In this document: positions 8,840-16,223 of the stretch, one piece after another | Layout: each line of letters begins with the position of its first letter | Numbering within the stretch: the stretch's first letter is position 1 | Source: Pseudomonadota bacterium | Lineage (GTDB): Bacteria > Pseudomonadota > Alphaproteobacteria > Caulobacterales > Caulobacteraceae | NCBI GenBank assembly: GCA_023424215.1 | Contig: JAFAEC010000211.1 | Span: 1 to 18,337, forward strand | DNA length: 18,337 bases | Direction of reading: 5' to 3' | Position numbers and translations under genes: made by a program | Notes under the pieces: model-generated | Databases searched by the model: none | Seen by the model: the letters and a program-made list of their open reading frames with translations, nothing else | What the model was told of the DNA's origin: nothing

Positions 8840-8868
8840 GTATAACCGTGTCCCGGCTGGAACCGCAA
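8840..8868 (-). promoter_or_regulatory. Predicted promoter of the guaB operon
   Basis: Reading leftward, TTGCGG (8868-8863) and TTATAC (8845-8840) are separated by exactly 17 bp, a good housekeeping sigma match. Transcription would begin near 8833, leaving a leader of about 20 nt that contains the GGAGG ribosome site. A small palindrome, TATCG-TAC-CGATA (8883-8895), lies 14 bp upstream of the -35 and could be an operator, but this is only a positional guess. Confidence 0.6.
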
Positions 8869-8944
8869 GGGCTCGCCGCGCCTATCGTACCGATAAGAAC
8901 AATTGCCTTGCCGGAGACGGCCGCCGCCCCACATCTGGAGGGAC

Positions 8945-9493
8945 ATGGTCCAGCTGCTGATCAGCACGGCCCGCCAGCTTGCGCTCAAGATCGCGAGTTA
9001 TGGCGTGATGCACTCGGTGGTCGCCATTCTGGTGGCCCTCGCCATCACGCGCGACTGGCGGCTGGCGCTGGCGGTGGGCCTGGTCGAGCCCTTCTTCCAG
9101 ACCATCGCCTACTCGATCCACGACCGGGTCTGGCACCGCATCGAACGGCGGCGGATGCTGTCCGGCCTCGAAGAGGCCTCGGAGGCCTTCACCGCCCGTC
9201 TGGAGGTGATGTCGGCGGGGGAGCAATCGCGCGCGCACGGCCATGCCGGGCACAGCCACGCCCTGCCCCGCTCGCTGAAGCAGGTGGCGTTCAAGACCGT
9301 GACCTACGGCGTCATGCACTTCGCCGTCGCGGTTCTGGTGGCCTTCGCCCTCACCCGCGACATCGGCGTCGCCCTGGCCATCGGCATCATCGAGCCGCTG
9401 GTGCAGACGGTGTTCTTCACCGTCCACGACCGCATCTGGAGCGGGATCGAGGCGCGCCGCGAGCGCCGCCGCAGCGCGCTCGCCAAGGCCTGA
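8945..9493 (+). CDS. Tandem DUF2061 membrane protein with histidine-rich linker
   Basis: This 182-residue protein consists of two copies of the DUF2061 unit, roughly 13-66 and 116-168. Each reads A(L/F)K(I/T)..YGVMH..VA.LVA.A.TRD...ALA.G..EP..QT....HDR(V/I)W..I, with two hydrophobic helices per copy. The copies are joined by an amphipathic stretch (70-95) and a histidine-rich segment, AHGHAGHSH (97-105), that could bind metal. DUF2061 is a small membrane domain of unknown function, often a single copy; this looks like an internal duplication. The ATG at 8945 follows GGAGGG. The gene diverges from guaB with 130 bp between starts and ends 3 bp from the convergent rlmE stop. No function is proposed. 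Confidence 0.82.
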   Translation: MVQLLISTARQLALKIASYGVMHSVVAILVALAITRDWRLALAVGLVEPFFQTIAYSIHDRVWHRIERRRMLSGLEEASEAFTARLEVMSAGEQSRAHGHAGHSHALPRSLKQVAFKTVTYGVMHFAVAVLVAFALTRDIGVALAIGIIEPLVQTVFFTVHDRIWSGIEARRERRRSALAKA

Positions 9494-9496
9494 CGC

Positions 9497-10207
9497 CTAC
9501 TTCTTCCCCGTCGCCACCAGATAGACCTCCGACGAGCCCTTGCGGCTGGCCTTCGGCTTGATCGGGCGCACGTCCTCGAACTCGGCCCGCAGCCGCGCCA
9601 GCACCTCGCCGGCGTCGCTGCCCTGGAAGCTCTTGGTCACGAAGGCCCCGCCGGGCTTCAGGTTGCGGATGGCGAAGTCGGCGGCGATCTCGATCAGGGC
9701 GATGATCTTCAGGTGATCGGTCTGGCGGTGTCCGACGGTGTTGTGGGCCATGTCCGACAGGACCAGGTCGGGCGGCCCGCCCAGCGCCTCCAGCAGCTGC
9801 TTGTCCACGCCCGGATCGGTGAAGTCGGCCTGGATCAGCGTCGCGCCGGGGATCGGCTCGATCATCAGCAGGTCGACCCCGACCACCGCCGCGGCCCCGC
9901 GATCCAGCGCCACCTGCACCCAGCCGCCCGGCGCGGCGCCGAGATCGACCACCCGCGAGCCGCGCTTGATCAGCCGCAGGCGGTCGTCGATCTCCATCAG
10001 CTTGAAGGCCGCGCGGCTGCGCCAGCCCTCGGCCCGGGCCCGCTCCGACCACTCGTCGGCCAGCTGCCGCTTGATCCACTGCTGGCTCGACATCGACTTC
10101 TTGTCGGCCGTGCGGATCTTCTGGCCCATGCCGCGCCCGGCGGCCGTGCCGCCCGAAGGCGGACGCACCATGCGGCGGCGTTCGACCGGCTTATCGTCCT
10201 CGCTCAT
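9497..10207 (-). CDS. rlmE: 23S rRNA 2'-O-ribose methyltransferase RlmE (FtsJ/RrmJ)
   Basis: RlmE methylates the 2'-O of U2552 in the A loop of 23S rRNA, late in 50S assembly. The 236-residue protein has all four K-D-K-E catalytic residues: K69 (SRAAFKL), D152 (LVLSDMAHN), K192 (FVTKSFQG) and E227 (SSEVYLVA), plus the SAM loop VVDLGAAPGGW (87-97). The first ~40 residues are basic, glycine-rich and extra compared with E. coli RlmE; such an extension is common in alphaproteobacteria and probably unstructured or RNA-binding. The ATG at 10207 begins MSEDDKPVERRRM; shorter starts at internal Met codons are possible. The gene diverges from ppiB with 63 bp between starts, a space too short to assign separate promoters confidently. 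Confidence 0.94.
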   Translation of the reverse strand: MSEDDKPVERRRMVRPPSGGTAAGRGMGQKIRTADKKSMSSQQWIKRQLADEWSERARAEGWRSRAAFKLMEIDDRLRLIKRGSRVVDLGAAPGGWVQVALDRGAAAVVGVDLLMIEPIPGATLIQADFTDPGVDKQLLEALGGPPDLVLSDMAHNTVGHRQTDHLKIIALIEIAADFAIRNLKPGGAFVTKSFQGSDAGEVLARLRAEFEDVRPIKPKASRKGSSEVYLVATGKK

Positions 10208-10270
10208 GCATCCCACATAGCCCCGACCGGGTTTGCGGGCTATGACCCCCGCGAAACGAAAGGAGCCGAC

Positions 10271-10732
10271 ATGGCCGAGACCCTGACCTTCACCCTGGAC
10301 ACCGGCGACGGCGAGCCGCGCGACGTGGTCATCAAGCTGCGCCCCGACCTGGCGCCCAACCACGTCAAGCAGATCACCGACCTGGCTTCGGAAGGCTTCT
10401 ACGACGGCGTCGTCTTCCACCGCGTCATCCCGGGCTTCATGGCCCAGGGCGGAGATCCGACCGGCACCGGCACCTCGGGCTCGTCGAAGCCGAACCTGAA
10501 GCAGGAGTTCTCGTCGGAGCCGCACGTGCGCGGCGTCTGCTCGATGGCCCGCACCTCCGATCCGAACAGCGCCAACAGCCAGTTCTTCATCTGCTTCGAC
10601 GACGCCACCTTCCTCGACCGCCAGTACACCGTGTGGGGCCAGGTCATCGAGGGCATGGAGCATGTCGACGCCCTGCCGAAGGGCGAGCCGCCCCGCGCGC
10701 CCGGCAAGATCGTCAAGGCGACGGTGGGCTGA
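10271..10732 (+). CDS. ppiB: Peptidyl-prolyl cis-trans isomerase, cyclophilin type (cytoplasmic)
   Basis: This cyclophilin speeds cis-trans isomerisation of Xaa-Pro bonds. At 153 residues with no signal peptide it is a cytoplasmic PpiB-type protein. The active-site run FHRVIPGFMAQGGDPTGTG (catalytic R51) is intact, followed by SMARTSDPNSANSQFFIC and the FLDRQYTVWGQV segment. F114 occupies the place of the cyclosporin-contacting tryptophan of eukaryotic cyclophilins, as in E. coli PpiB, which predicts weak cyclosporin binding. AAAGGAG lies 6 nt before the ATG, a near-ideal ribosome site. The HD-domain gene begins 4 bp after its stop, so the two are probably one transcript. Confidence 0.95.
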   Translation: MAETLTFTLDTGDGEPRDVVIKLRPDLAPNHVKQITDLASEGFYDGVVFHRVIPGFMAQGGDPTGTGTSGSSKPNLKQEFSSEPHVRGVCSMARTSDPNSANSQFFICFDDATFLDRQYTVWGQVIEGMEHVDALPKGEPPRAPGKIVKATVG

Positions 10733-10736
10733 GACC

Positions 10737-11312
10737 GTGTTCTCCAGTGCGGTTCGCGATCGCCTCATCGCGCGCTATCGCGAGCCGCATCGCCGCTATC
10801 ACACCCTCGCGCACGTCACCGACTGCCTGGCGCAGGCGGCGGCCTCCACCGACCTGACCACCGGCCAGCGCGACCTGCTGGAGACGGCCTTGTGGTTCCA
10901 TGACGCGATCTACGATCCCTCGCGAAGGGACAACGAGGCGGAGAGCGCCCGCCTGGCGCGCGAGGAACTGACCGCGGACGGGGCGACGGAGGACCATGTC
11001 GCCGAGGTCGAACGGCTGGTCGGCCTCACCGCCGGTCATGCCGCCGACGCCGCGGACGTGCTCGGGGCGCGGATGGTGTCCATCGACCTGTCGATCCTCG
11101 GCGCCGGGCCGGCCGTGTACGACTCCTACGTCCGCGGGGTGCGGCAGGAGTACGGCCACGTCCCGGAAAAGGCGTGGCGGGCCGGACGGCAGGCCGTCCT
11201 GCAGCGCTTCCTCGACAGCCCGCAGCTTTACCCCGATCCGGCCTGGGCGGCGCGTTTCGAGGCCCGGGCCCGGGCCAACATCGCGCGCGAGCTGGACAGC
11301 CTGCGCGGCTAG
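10737..11312 (+). CDS. Predicted metal-dependent HD-superfamily phosphohydrolase (COG4339-like)
   Basis: This 191-residue protein has the motif order of the HD hydrolase group COG4339: H22 in RRYHTLAHV, the H55-D56 pair in LWFHDAIYDP, then DNEAESARLA, and D117 in RMVSIDLSILG. These would bind one or two divalent metals. The substrate is unknown; the family has been mis-annotated as an NMDA receptor subunit. I chose the GTG at 10737, 4 bp after the ppiB stop, because in-frame upstream codons (back to an ATG at 10662) lie inside ppiB and give Arg-rich shadow sequence. GGTGGG upstream is a plausible ribosome site. Its TAG stop overlaps the TAG of rnd on the other strand within one CTAG. Confidence 0.78.
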   Translation: MFSSAVRDRLIARYREPHRRYHTLAHVTDCLAQAAASTDLTTGQRDLLETALWFHDAIYDPSRRDNEAESARLAREELTADGATEDHVAEVERLVGLTAGHAADAADVLGARMVSIDLSILGAGPAVYDSYVRGVRQEYGHVPEKAWRAGRQAVLQRFLDSPQLYPDPAWAARFEARARANIARELDSLRG

Positions 11313-12460
11313 CCCTCGATCTCGACCACCTCGACGCGCGACCCGTTCAGGACCAGGGCGATCTCGCCGCGCTTCAGCTTCAGGGCGTCCTCGCCGAACA
11401 GCTGGCGGCGCCAGCCCTTCAGCGCGTCGACGTCGGCCGTGTCGCTGAGCGCGATCTTCTCGAGGTCGGCCACATTGGCGATCAGCTTGGTCGCCACCCC
11501 GGCGTTATCGCTCTTGGTCTTGAGCAGGACCTTGAGAAGCTCCACCACCGACGGCGGCGCGGGCTGGTTGTGCGACGGCCGCTCGAGCTTCGGCGCGTAG
11601 GCCTCCGGATCGGCCAGCACCCGCTTCAGCTCCTCGGTCAGCTCGAGCCCCAGCCGCGAGGCGCCGAAGCCCTTCGGCACCGATCGCAGCCGGTTGAAGG
11701 CTTCCGGATCGGTCGGGGCCTGGGCGGCGATCTCGTCGATGGCGTCGTCCTTGAGGATGCGGCCGCGCGGCTGGTCGCGCTCCTGGGCGGCGCGCTCGCG
11801 CCACACCGCCGCCGCCTTGAACGCGGCCAGGTACTTCGCCGAGTACTTCTTGGGCTTCAGGCGCTTCCACGCCTTCTCCGGATCGGTGTCATAGAGCGCC
11901 GGGTCGGTCAGATCCGACATCTCGGCCATCACCCAGTCCAGCCGCCCGTCCTTCTTCAGCCGGTCGCGCAGCTTCGGATACAGGGCCGCCAGATGGGTCA
12001 CGTCGCCCATGGCGTAGGTCAGCTGGGCGTCGCTCAGCGGCCGGCGCGCCCAGTCGGTGAAGCGGCTGCCCTTGTCGACCTCCTGGCGCAGCATCTGCCG
12101 GACCAGCGATTCGTAGGACACCTGGTCGCCGAAGCCCGCCGCCATGGCCGCCACCTGGGTGTCGAACATCGGCCTGGGCATCGCGCCGAGCTTGGCGAAG
12201 ATCTCCACGTCCTGCCGGGCGGCGTGGAAGACCTTCAGAATCGATTCGTCGCGCAGCAGCTCAAGGAAGGGCTCCAGATCGAGGCCGTCGGCCAGCGGAT
12301 CGATATTGGCCGCGTCGGTCGGCGAAGCCGCCTGGATCAGGCACAGCTTGGGCCAGTAGGTCGTCTCCCGCATGAACTCGGTGTCGACGGTGATGAAGGG
12401 AGCTGTGGCCAGGCGGGCGCAGAACTCGCGCAGCGCCTCGGTGGTGGTGATTGGCGTCAT
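11309..12460 (-). CDS. rnd: Ribonuclease D
   Basis: RNase D is a DEDDy 3'-5' exoribonuclease that trims tRNA and other stable RNA 3' ends. The 383-residue length is normal for the family. The catalytic set is visible: D26 and E28 in ITVDTEFM, D84 in FHAARQDVEIF, and Y149 and D153 in YAMGDVTHL. An HRDC RNA-binding domain follows (about 205-290) with a second helical region to the end. The start at ATG 12460 gives the family N-terminus (TTTEALREFCARL...FITVDTEF). There is no Shine-Dalgarno; a -10-like CTATAG ends 8 nt before the ATG, so the mRNA is probably leaderless. The gene is divergent from purM and convergent with the HD hydrolase, sharing a CTAG for the two stop codons. Confidence 0.94.
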   Translation of the reverse strand: MTPITTTEALREFCARLATAPFITVDTEFMRETTYWPKLCLIQAASPTDAANIDPLADGLDLEPFLELLRDESILKVFHAARQDVEIFAKLGAMPRPMFDTQVAAMAAGFGDQVSYESLVRQMLRQEVDKGSRFTDWARRPLSDAQLTYAMGDVTHLAALYPKLRDRLKKDGRLDWVMAEMSDLTDPALYDTDPEKAWKRLKPKKYSAKYLAAFKAAAVWRERAAQERDQPRGRILKDDAIDEIAAQAPTDPEAFNRLRSVPKGFGASRLGLELTEELKRVLADPEAYAPKLERPSHNQPAPPSVVELLKVLLKTKSDNAGVATKLIANVADLEKIALSDTADVDALKGWRRQLFGEDALKLKRGEIALVLNGSRVEVVEIEG

Positions 12461-12467
12461 TCGGGTG

Positions 12468-12497
12468 CTATAGCCCCGCGCGACGGCGGTGTGGCAA
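12468..12497 (-). promoter_or_regulatory. Predicted promoter of rnd, leaderless transcript
   Basis: Reading leftward, TTGCCA (12497-12492), an 18-bp spacer and CTATAG (12473-12468) are followed by 7 nt and then the rnd ATG. The extended -10, GCTATAGC, is close to the Caulobacter housekeeping element GCTANAWC. A normal -10 to start distance places transcription initiation at or next to the A of ATG, which also explains the missing Shine-Dalgarno. Leaderless mRNAs are common in Caulobacter-like bacteria. Confidence 0.55.
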
Positions 12498-12541
12498 GAG
12501 CCGCTGAAGTATTTGCGCCTCCAGAATCAGGCCCGTGACCG

Positions 12542-13579
<1,038 letters not shown>

Positions 13580-13585
13580 GCTGGC

Positions 13586-14047
13586 TCATTCGGCGTCAAA
13601 CGCGCTCCAGCTGACCCGCATCAGCGTCGCGCGGCCCGCGTTCTGGCGCAGCGACACCGTCACGCCGCGACCGCTCCAGATCGGCCGATCGGCCGGCGTC
13701 TCCGGATCCCGGACGTAGCCCGCCGCTTCGAGCGGTCCGGCGACCCCCGCGCGCACCACCTCGAGGCCGCCGCGACGCGCCTGCAGCACGCAGAGCCGGG
13801 TCAGGTCGCCGTCCTCCGCGGTCCCGCTTTCGGCCAGACGCAGCAGCCAGGCCTCGTCGCCGGTCGCGAACTGGCGCTCGCCCTCCCCCTCCCCGGTCTG
13901 CGCGAAGCCGAGGAAGTCCATCGCTCCGGCGTCGGCCTCACCCGCGACATAGGGCAGGCAGACGTCCTCCAGGACGCTCCGCGCGAAGCTCTCGGTCGAC
14001 TGGGGCGCCGTCGCGACGAGCAGGCCGGCGAGGATGGAAACGAACAT
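13586..14047 (-). CDS. Small secreted protein of unknown function
   Basis: This 153-residue protein is not a family I recognise. The N-terminus MFVSILAGLLVATAPQSTES looks like a short signal peptide lacking the usual basic residues. The mature part has two cysteines, C30 (EDVCLPYV) and C86 (TRLCVLQAR), which could form a disulfide, an acidic glycine-rich loop (51-66), and a C-terminal beta-like stretch (RPIWSGRGVTVSL...ATLMRVSWSAF). The start at 14047 is supported by GGAGG about 8 nt upstream; the frame continues further but only as unconserved shadow. It ends 6 bp from the convergent purM stop and is divergent from the M28 peptidase with 117 bp between starts. Coding reality rests on the ribosome site, signal-like N-terminus and tight packing. 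Confidence 0.6.
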   Translation of the reverse strand: MFVSILAGLLVATAPQSTESFARSVLEDVCLPYVAGEADAGAMDFLGFAQTGEGEGERQFATGDEAWLLRLAESGTAEDGDLTRLCVLQARRGGLEVVRAGVAGPLEAAGYVRDPETPADRPIWSGRGVTVSLRQNAGRATLMRVSWSAFDAE

Positions 14048-14164
14048 GGGACCTCCGGGGCTGTCGCACTTTTGACCGCCGCGCGGGCGCAGGCAAGCGG
14101 CCGGCCGTTGACCCTCGCCGGGGCGCCCGGCAAGGTCGCCGCCCGCCACGCAAGGACTCACCGG

Positions 14165-15544
14165 ATGCGCACCCTGCCGCTCGCCCTCGCCGGACTGCTG
14201 CTCGCCGGCGCGACCGCCGCGCAGGCCCAGACGCCCCCTGCCGAACACCCGCTCCTGCACCAGCTCGCCGGCGAGGTCCGGCCCGAGCGGATGCGCGCGG
14301 ACATCCAGACGATGGTGGACTTCGGCACCCGCCACACGCTGTCGGAGACCCGCTCCGACACCCGCGGCATCGGCGCCGCCCGGCGCTGGGTCCAGCGCGA
14401 GTTCGAGGCCCTCTCCCGCGACTGCGGCGGCTGCCTGACCGTGGTCACCCCGTCCGACACCGTCACCGGCCGGCGCGTGCCGACCCCCACCGAAGTCGTC
14501 GACGTGGTCGCCATCCAGCGCGGAACCGGCGACCCGAACCGGGTAATCATCATCTCAGGCCACCTCGATTCGCGCGTCACCGATGTGATGAACTTCACCG
14601 ACGACGCGCCGGGAGCCAACGACGACGCCTCCGGGGTGGCGGCGGTGCTGGAGGCGGCCCGCATCCTGTCGAAGCACCGCTTCGACGCCACCCTCGTCTT
14701 CGCCGCCCTGTCGGGCGAGGAGCAGGGCCTGCTCGGCGGCAAGATCCTCGCGGACTACGCCCGGGCCCAGGGCTGGCGGGTCGAGGCTAACCTCAACAAC
14801 GACATCGTCGGCAATTCCGAGGGCCAGTCCGGGGTGCGCGACACCACCCGCGTCCGCGTCTTCTCGGAGGGCACCAAGACCGTCGAGACCGAGGCCCAGG
14901 AAGAGCGCCGGCGCTACAACGGCGGCGAGGTCGACTCCTCCTCGCGCAATCTGGCCCGCTTCATCGACGTCATGGCGGATCGCTACCTGACCAATTTCGA
15001 CGTCGAGATGATCTACCGCACCGACCGCTACGGCCGCGGCGGCGACCAGGTCGAGATGCTTCGCGCCGGCTTCCCGGCGGTGCGCATCTCCGAAGGGGCC
15101 GAAAACTACGACCGGCAGCACCAGGACCTGCGCGTCGAGAACGGGGTGCACTACGGCGACACCATCGAGGGCGTCGACTTCGACTACCTCGCCCAGGTGG
15201 CCCGGTTGAACATCGTCTCCATGGCCGCCCTCGCCAACGCCCCCGCGACGCCGCTGGGCGTGACCATCGAGGGTGCGGTGAAGCCGGACACCACCCTCGG
15301 CTGGCAGGCCGTTCCGGGAGCGGCGGGCTACCGCGTTTGGTGGCGGCCGACCACCGCCGCGCAGTGGACCCACAGCCGCTGGGCCGGCGAGGCCACGGAG
15401 ATCACCCTGCCCGGCGTGGTCATCGACGACTACTTCTTCGGCGTCTCCTCGGTGTCGGAGGACGGCTACGAGAGCCCCGTCGTCTTCCCCGGCCCCTCCG
15501 GCTCCTTCGTCTCCGTCGGCGACCCGGCCGCGCCCGCCAGCTGA
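14165..15544 (+). CDS. Secreted M28-family zinc peptidase with C-terminal fibronectin-like domain
   Basis: This predicted extracytoplasmic aminopeptidase has 459 residues. MRTLPLALAGLLLAGATAAQ with AQA cleavage near residue 22 is a signal peptide. The M28 co-catalytic zinc set is complete: H133 (SGHLDSR), D153 (PGANDDASG), E185-E186 (LSGEEQGL), D213 (LNNDIVGN) and H319 (DRQHQDL). DCGGC (86-90) may form a disulfide. After about residue 360, PLGVTIEGAVKPDTTLGWQAVPGAAGYRVWWR-type sequence looks like a fibronectin III-like domain, known in other M28 proteins. The ATG at 14165 is chosen for the signal peptide and AAGGA upstream; the frame runs open from 14072 without a secretion-like start. Its TGA overlaps the purN ATG (TGATG), so purN translation may depend on it. 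Confidence 0.87.
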   Translation: MRTLPLALAGLLLAGATAAQAQTPPAEHPLLHQLAGEVRPERMRADIQTMVDFGTRHTLSETRSDTRGIGAARRWVQREFEALSRDCGGCLTVVTPSDTVTGRRVPTPTEVVDVVAIQRGTGDPNRVIIISGHLDSRVTDVMNFTDDAPGANDDASGVAAVLEAARILSKHRFDATLVFAALSGEEQGLLGGKILADYARAQGWRVEANLNNDIVGNSEGQSGVRDTTRVRVFSEGTKTVETEAQEERRRYNGGEVDSSSRNLARFIDVMADRYLTNFDVEMIYRTDRYGRGGDQVEMLRAGFPAVRISEGAENYDRQHQDLRVENGVHYGDTIEGVDFDYLAQVARLNIVSMAALANAPATPLGVTIEGAVKPDTTLGWQAVPGAAGYRVWWRPTTAAQWTHSRWAGEATEITLPGVVIDDYFFGVSSVSEDGYESPVVFPGPSGSFVSVGDPAAPAS

Positions 15545-16140
15545 TGTCGAACGCCGCAACCCGCCGCACCCGCGTGGCGGTGCTGGTCTCGGGGACCGGC
15601 TCCAACATGGCCGCCCTTGTCGAGGCCGCCCGCGCGCCCGGCTGTCCCTTCGAGGTCGTGCTGGTGCTGTCGAACCGTCCGGAGGCCGGCGGGCTGGCCA
15701 CGGCCGCGGCCGCCGGCGTTCCCACCGCCGTCGTGGACCACCGCCCCTTCGGCAAGGATCGGGAGGCGCACGAGCGGGCCGTCGACGCCGCCCTGCGCGA
15801 GCATCGGGTCGAGGTGGTCGCGCTGGCCGGCTACATGCGCCTGCTCACCCCCTGGCTGGTCGGCCGATGGGCGGGGCGGATGCTCAACATCCACCCCAGC
15901 CTGCTGCCCAGATACCCCGGCCTCGACACTCACGCCCGGGCCCTGGCGGCCGGCGACCCCGAGGCCGGCTGCACCGTCCATCTGGTCACGGAGGGCGTCG
16001 ACGAAGGCCCCGTCCTGGCGCAGGCCCGCGTCCCCGTCGTGGCCGGCGACACCCCGGAAAGCCTCGCCGCCCGCGTGCTGACGGCCGAACACGCCCTCTA
16101 TCCGCGCGCGCTTTCCGACTTCTGCCGTACGTTGCATTAG
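15544..16140 (+). CDS. purN: Phosphoribosylglycinamide formyltransferase (formyl-THF dependent)
   Basis: PurN transfers a formyl group from 10-formyltetrahydrofolate to GAR, step 3 of purine synthesis. The 198-residue protein has the substrate loop VSGTGSNMAALVEA (15-28) and the folate/catalytic region LAGYMRLLTP...MLNIHPSLLPRYPGLDTHA, with N115, H117 and, in GVDEGPVLAQ, D153 as the catalytic triad known from E. coli PurN. The ATG at 15544 shares its A with the TGA of the M28 peptidase. There is no separate promoter space. It is the only cytoplasmic metabolic gene in this stretch, lodged between two secreted peptidases, with purM 2 kb upstream. Confidence 0.95.
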   Translation: MSNAATRRTRVAVLVSGTGSNMAALVEAARAPGCPFEVVLVLSNRPEAGGLATAAAAGVPTAVVDHRPFGKDREAHERAVDAALREHRVEVVALAGYMRLLTPWLVGRWAGRMLNIHPSLLPRYPGLDTHARALAAGDPEAGCTVHLVTEGVDEGPVLAQARVPVVAGDTPESLAARVLTAEHALYPRALSDFCRTLH

Positions 16141-16223
16141 AAATCCGTAATCCGCCGTCTTTCGCCGCGACACGAGGCGTCGCCTGAGTCAGGGTCGCCA
16201 CCGCCATTCCGTCGGGGAACACC

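Noticed and set aside
7402..9561. 719-codon open frame on the plus strand opposite guaB
   Set aside because: It is a shadow of guaB that then runs through the DUF2061 gene in another frame; the sequence is low-complexity and has no recognisable domain.
16141..16223. Terminator or promoter between purN and the M13 peptidase
   Set aside because: Only short imperfect inverted repeats are present, without a T-run, and no convincing -35/-10 pair could be seen.
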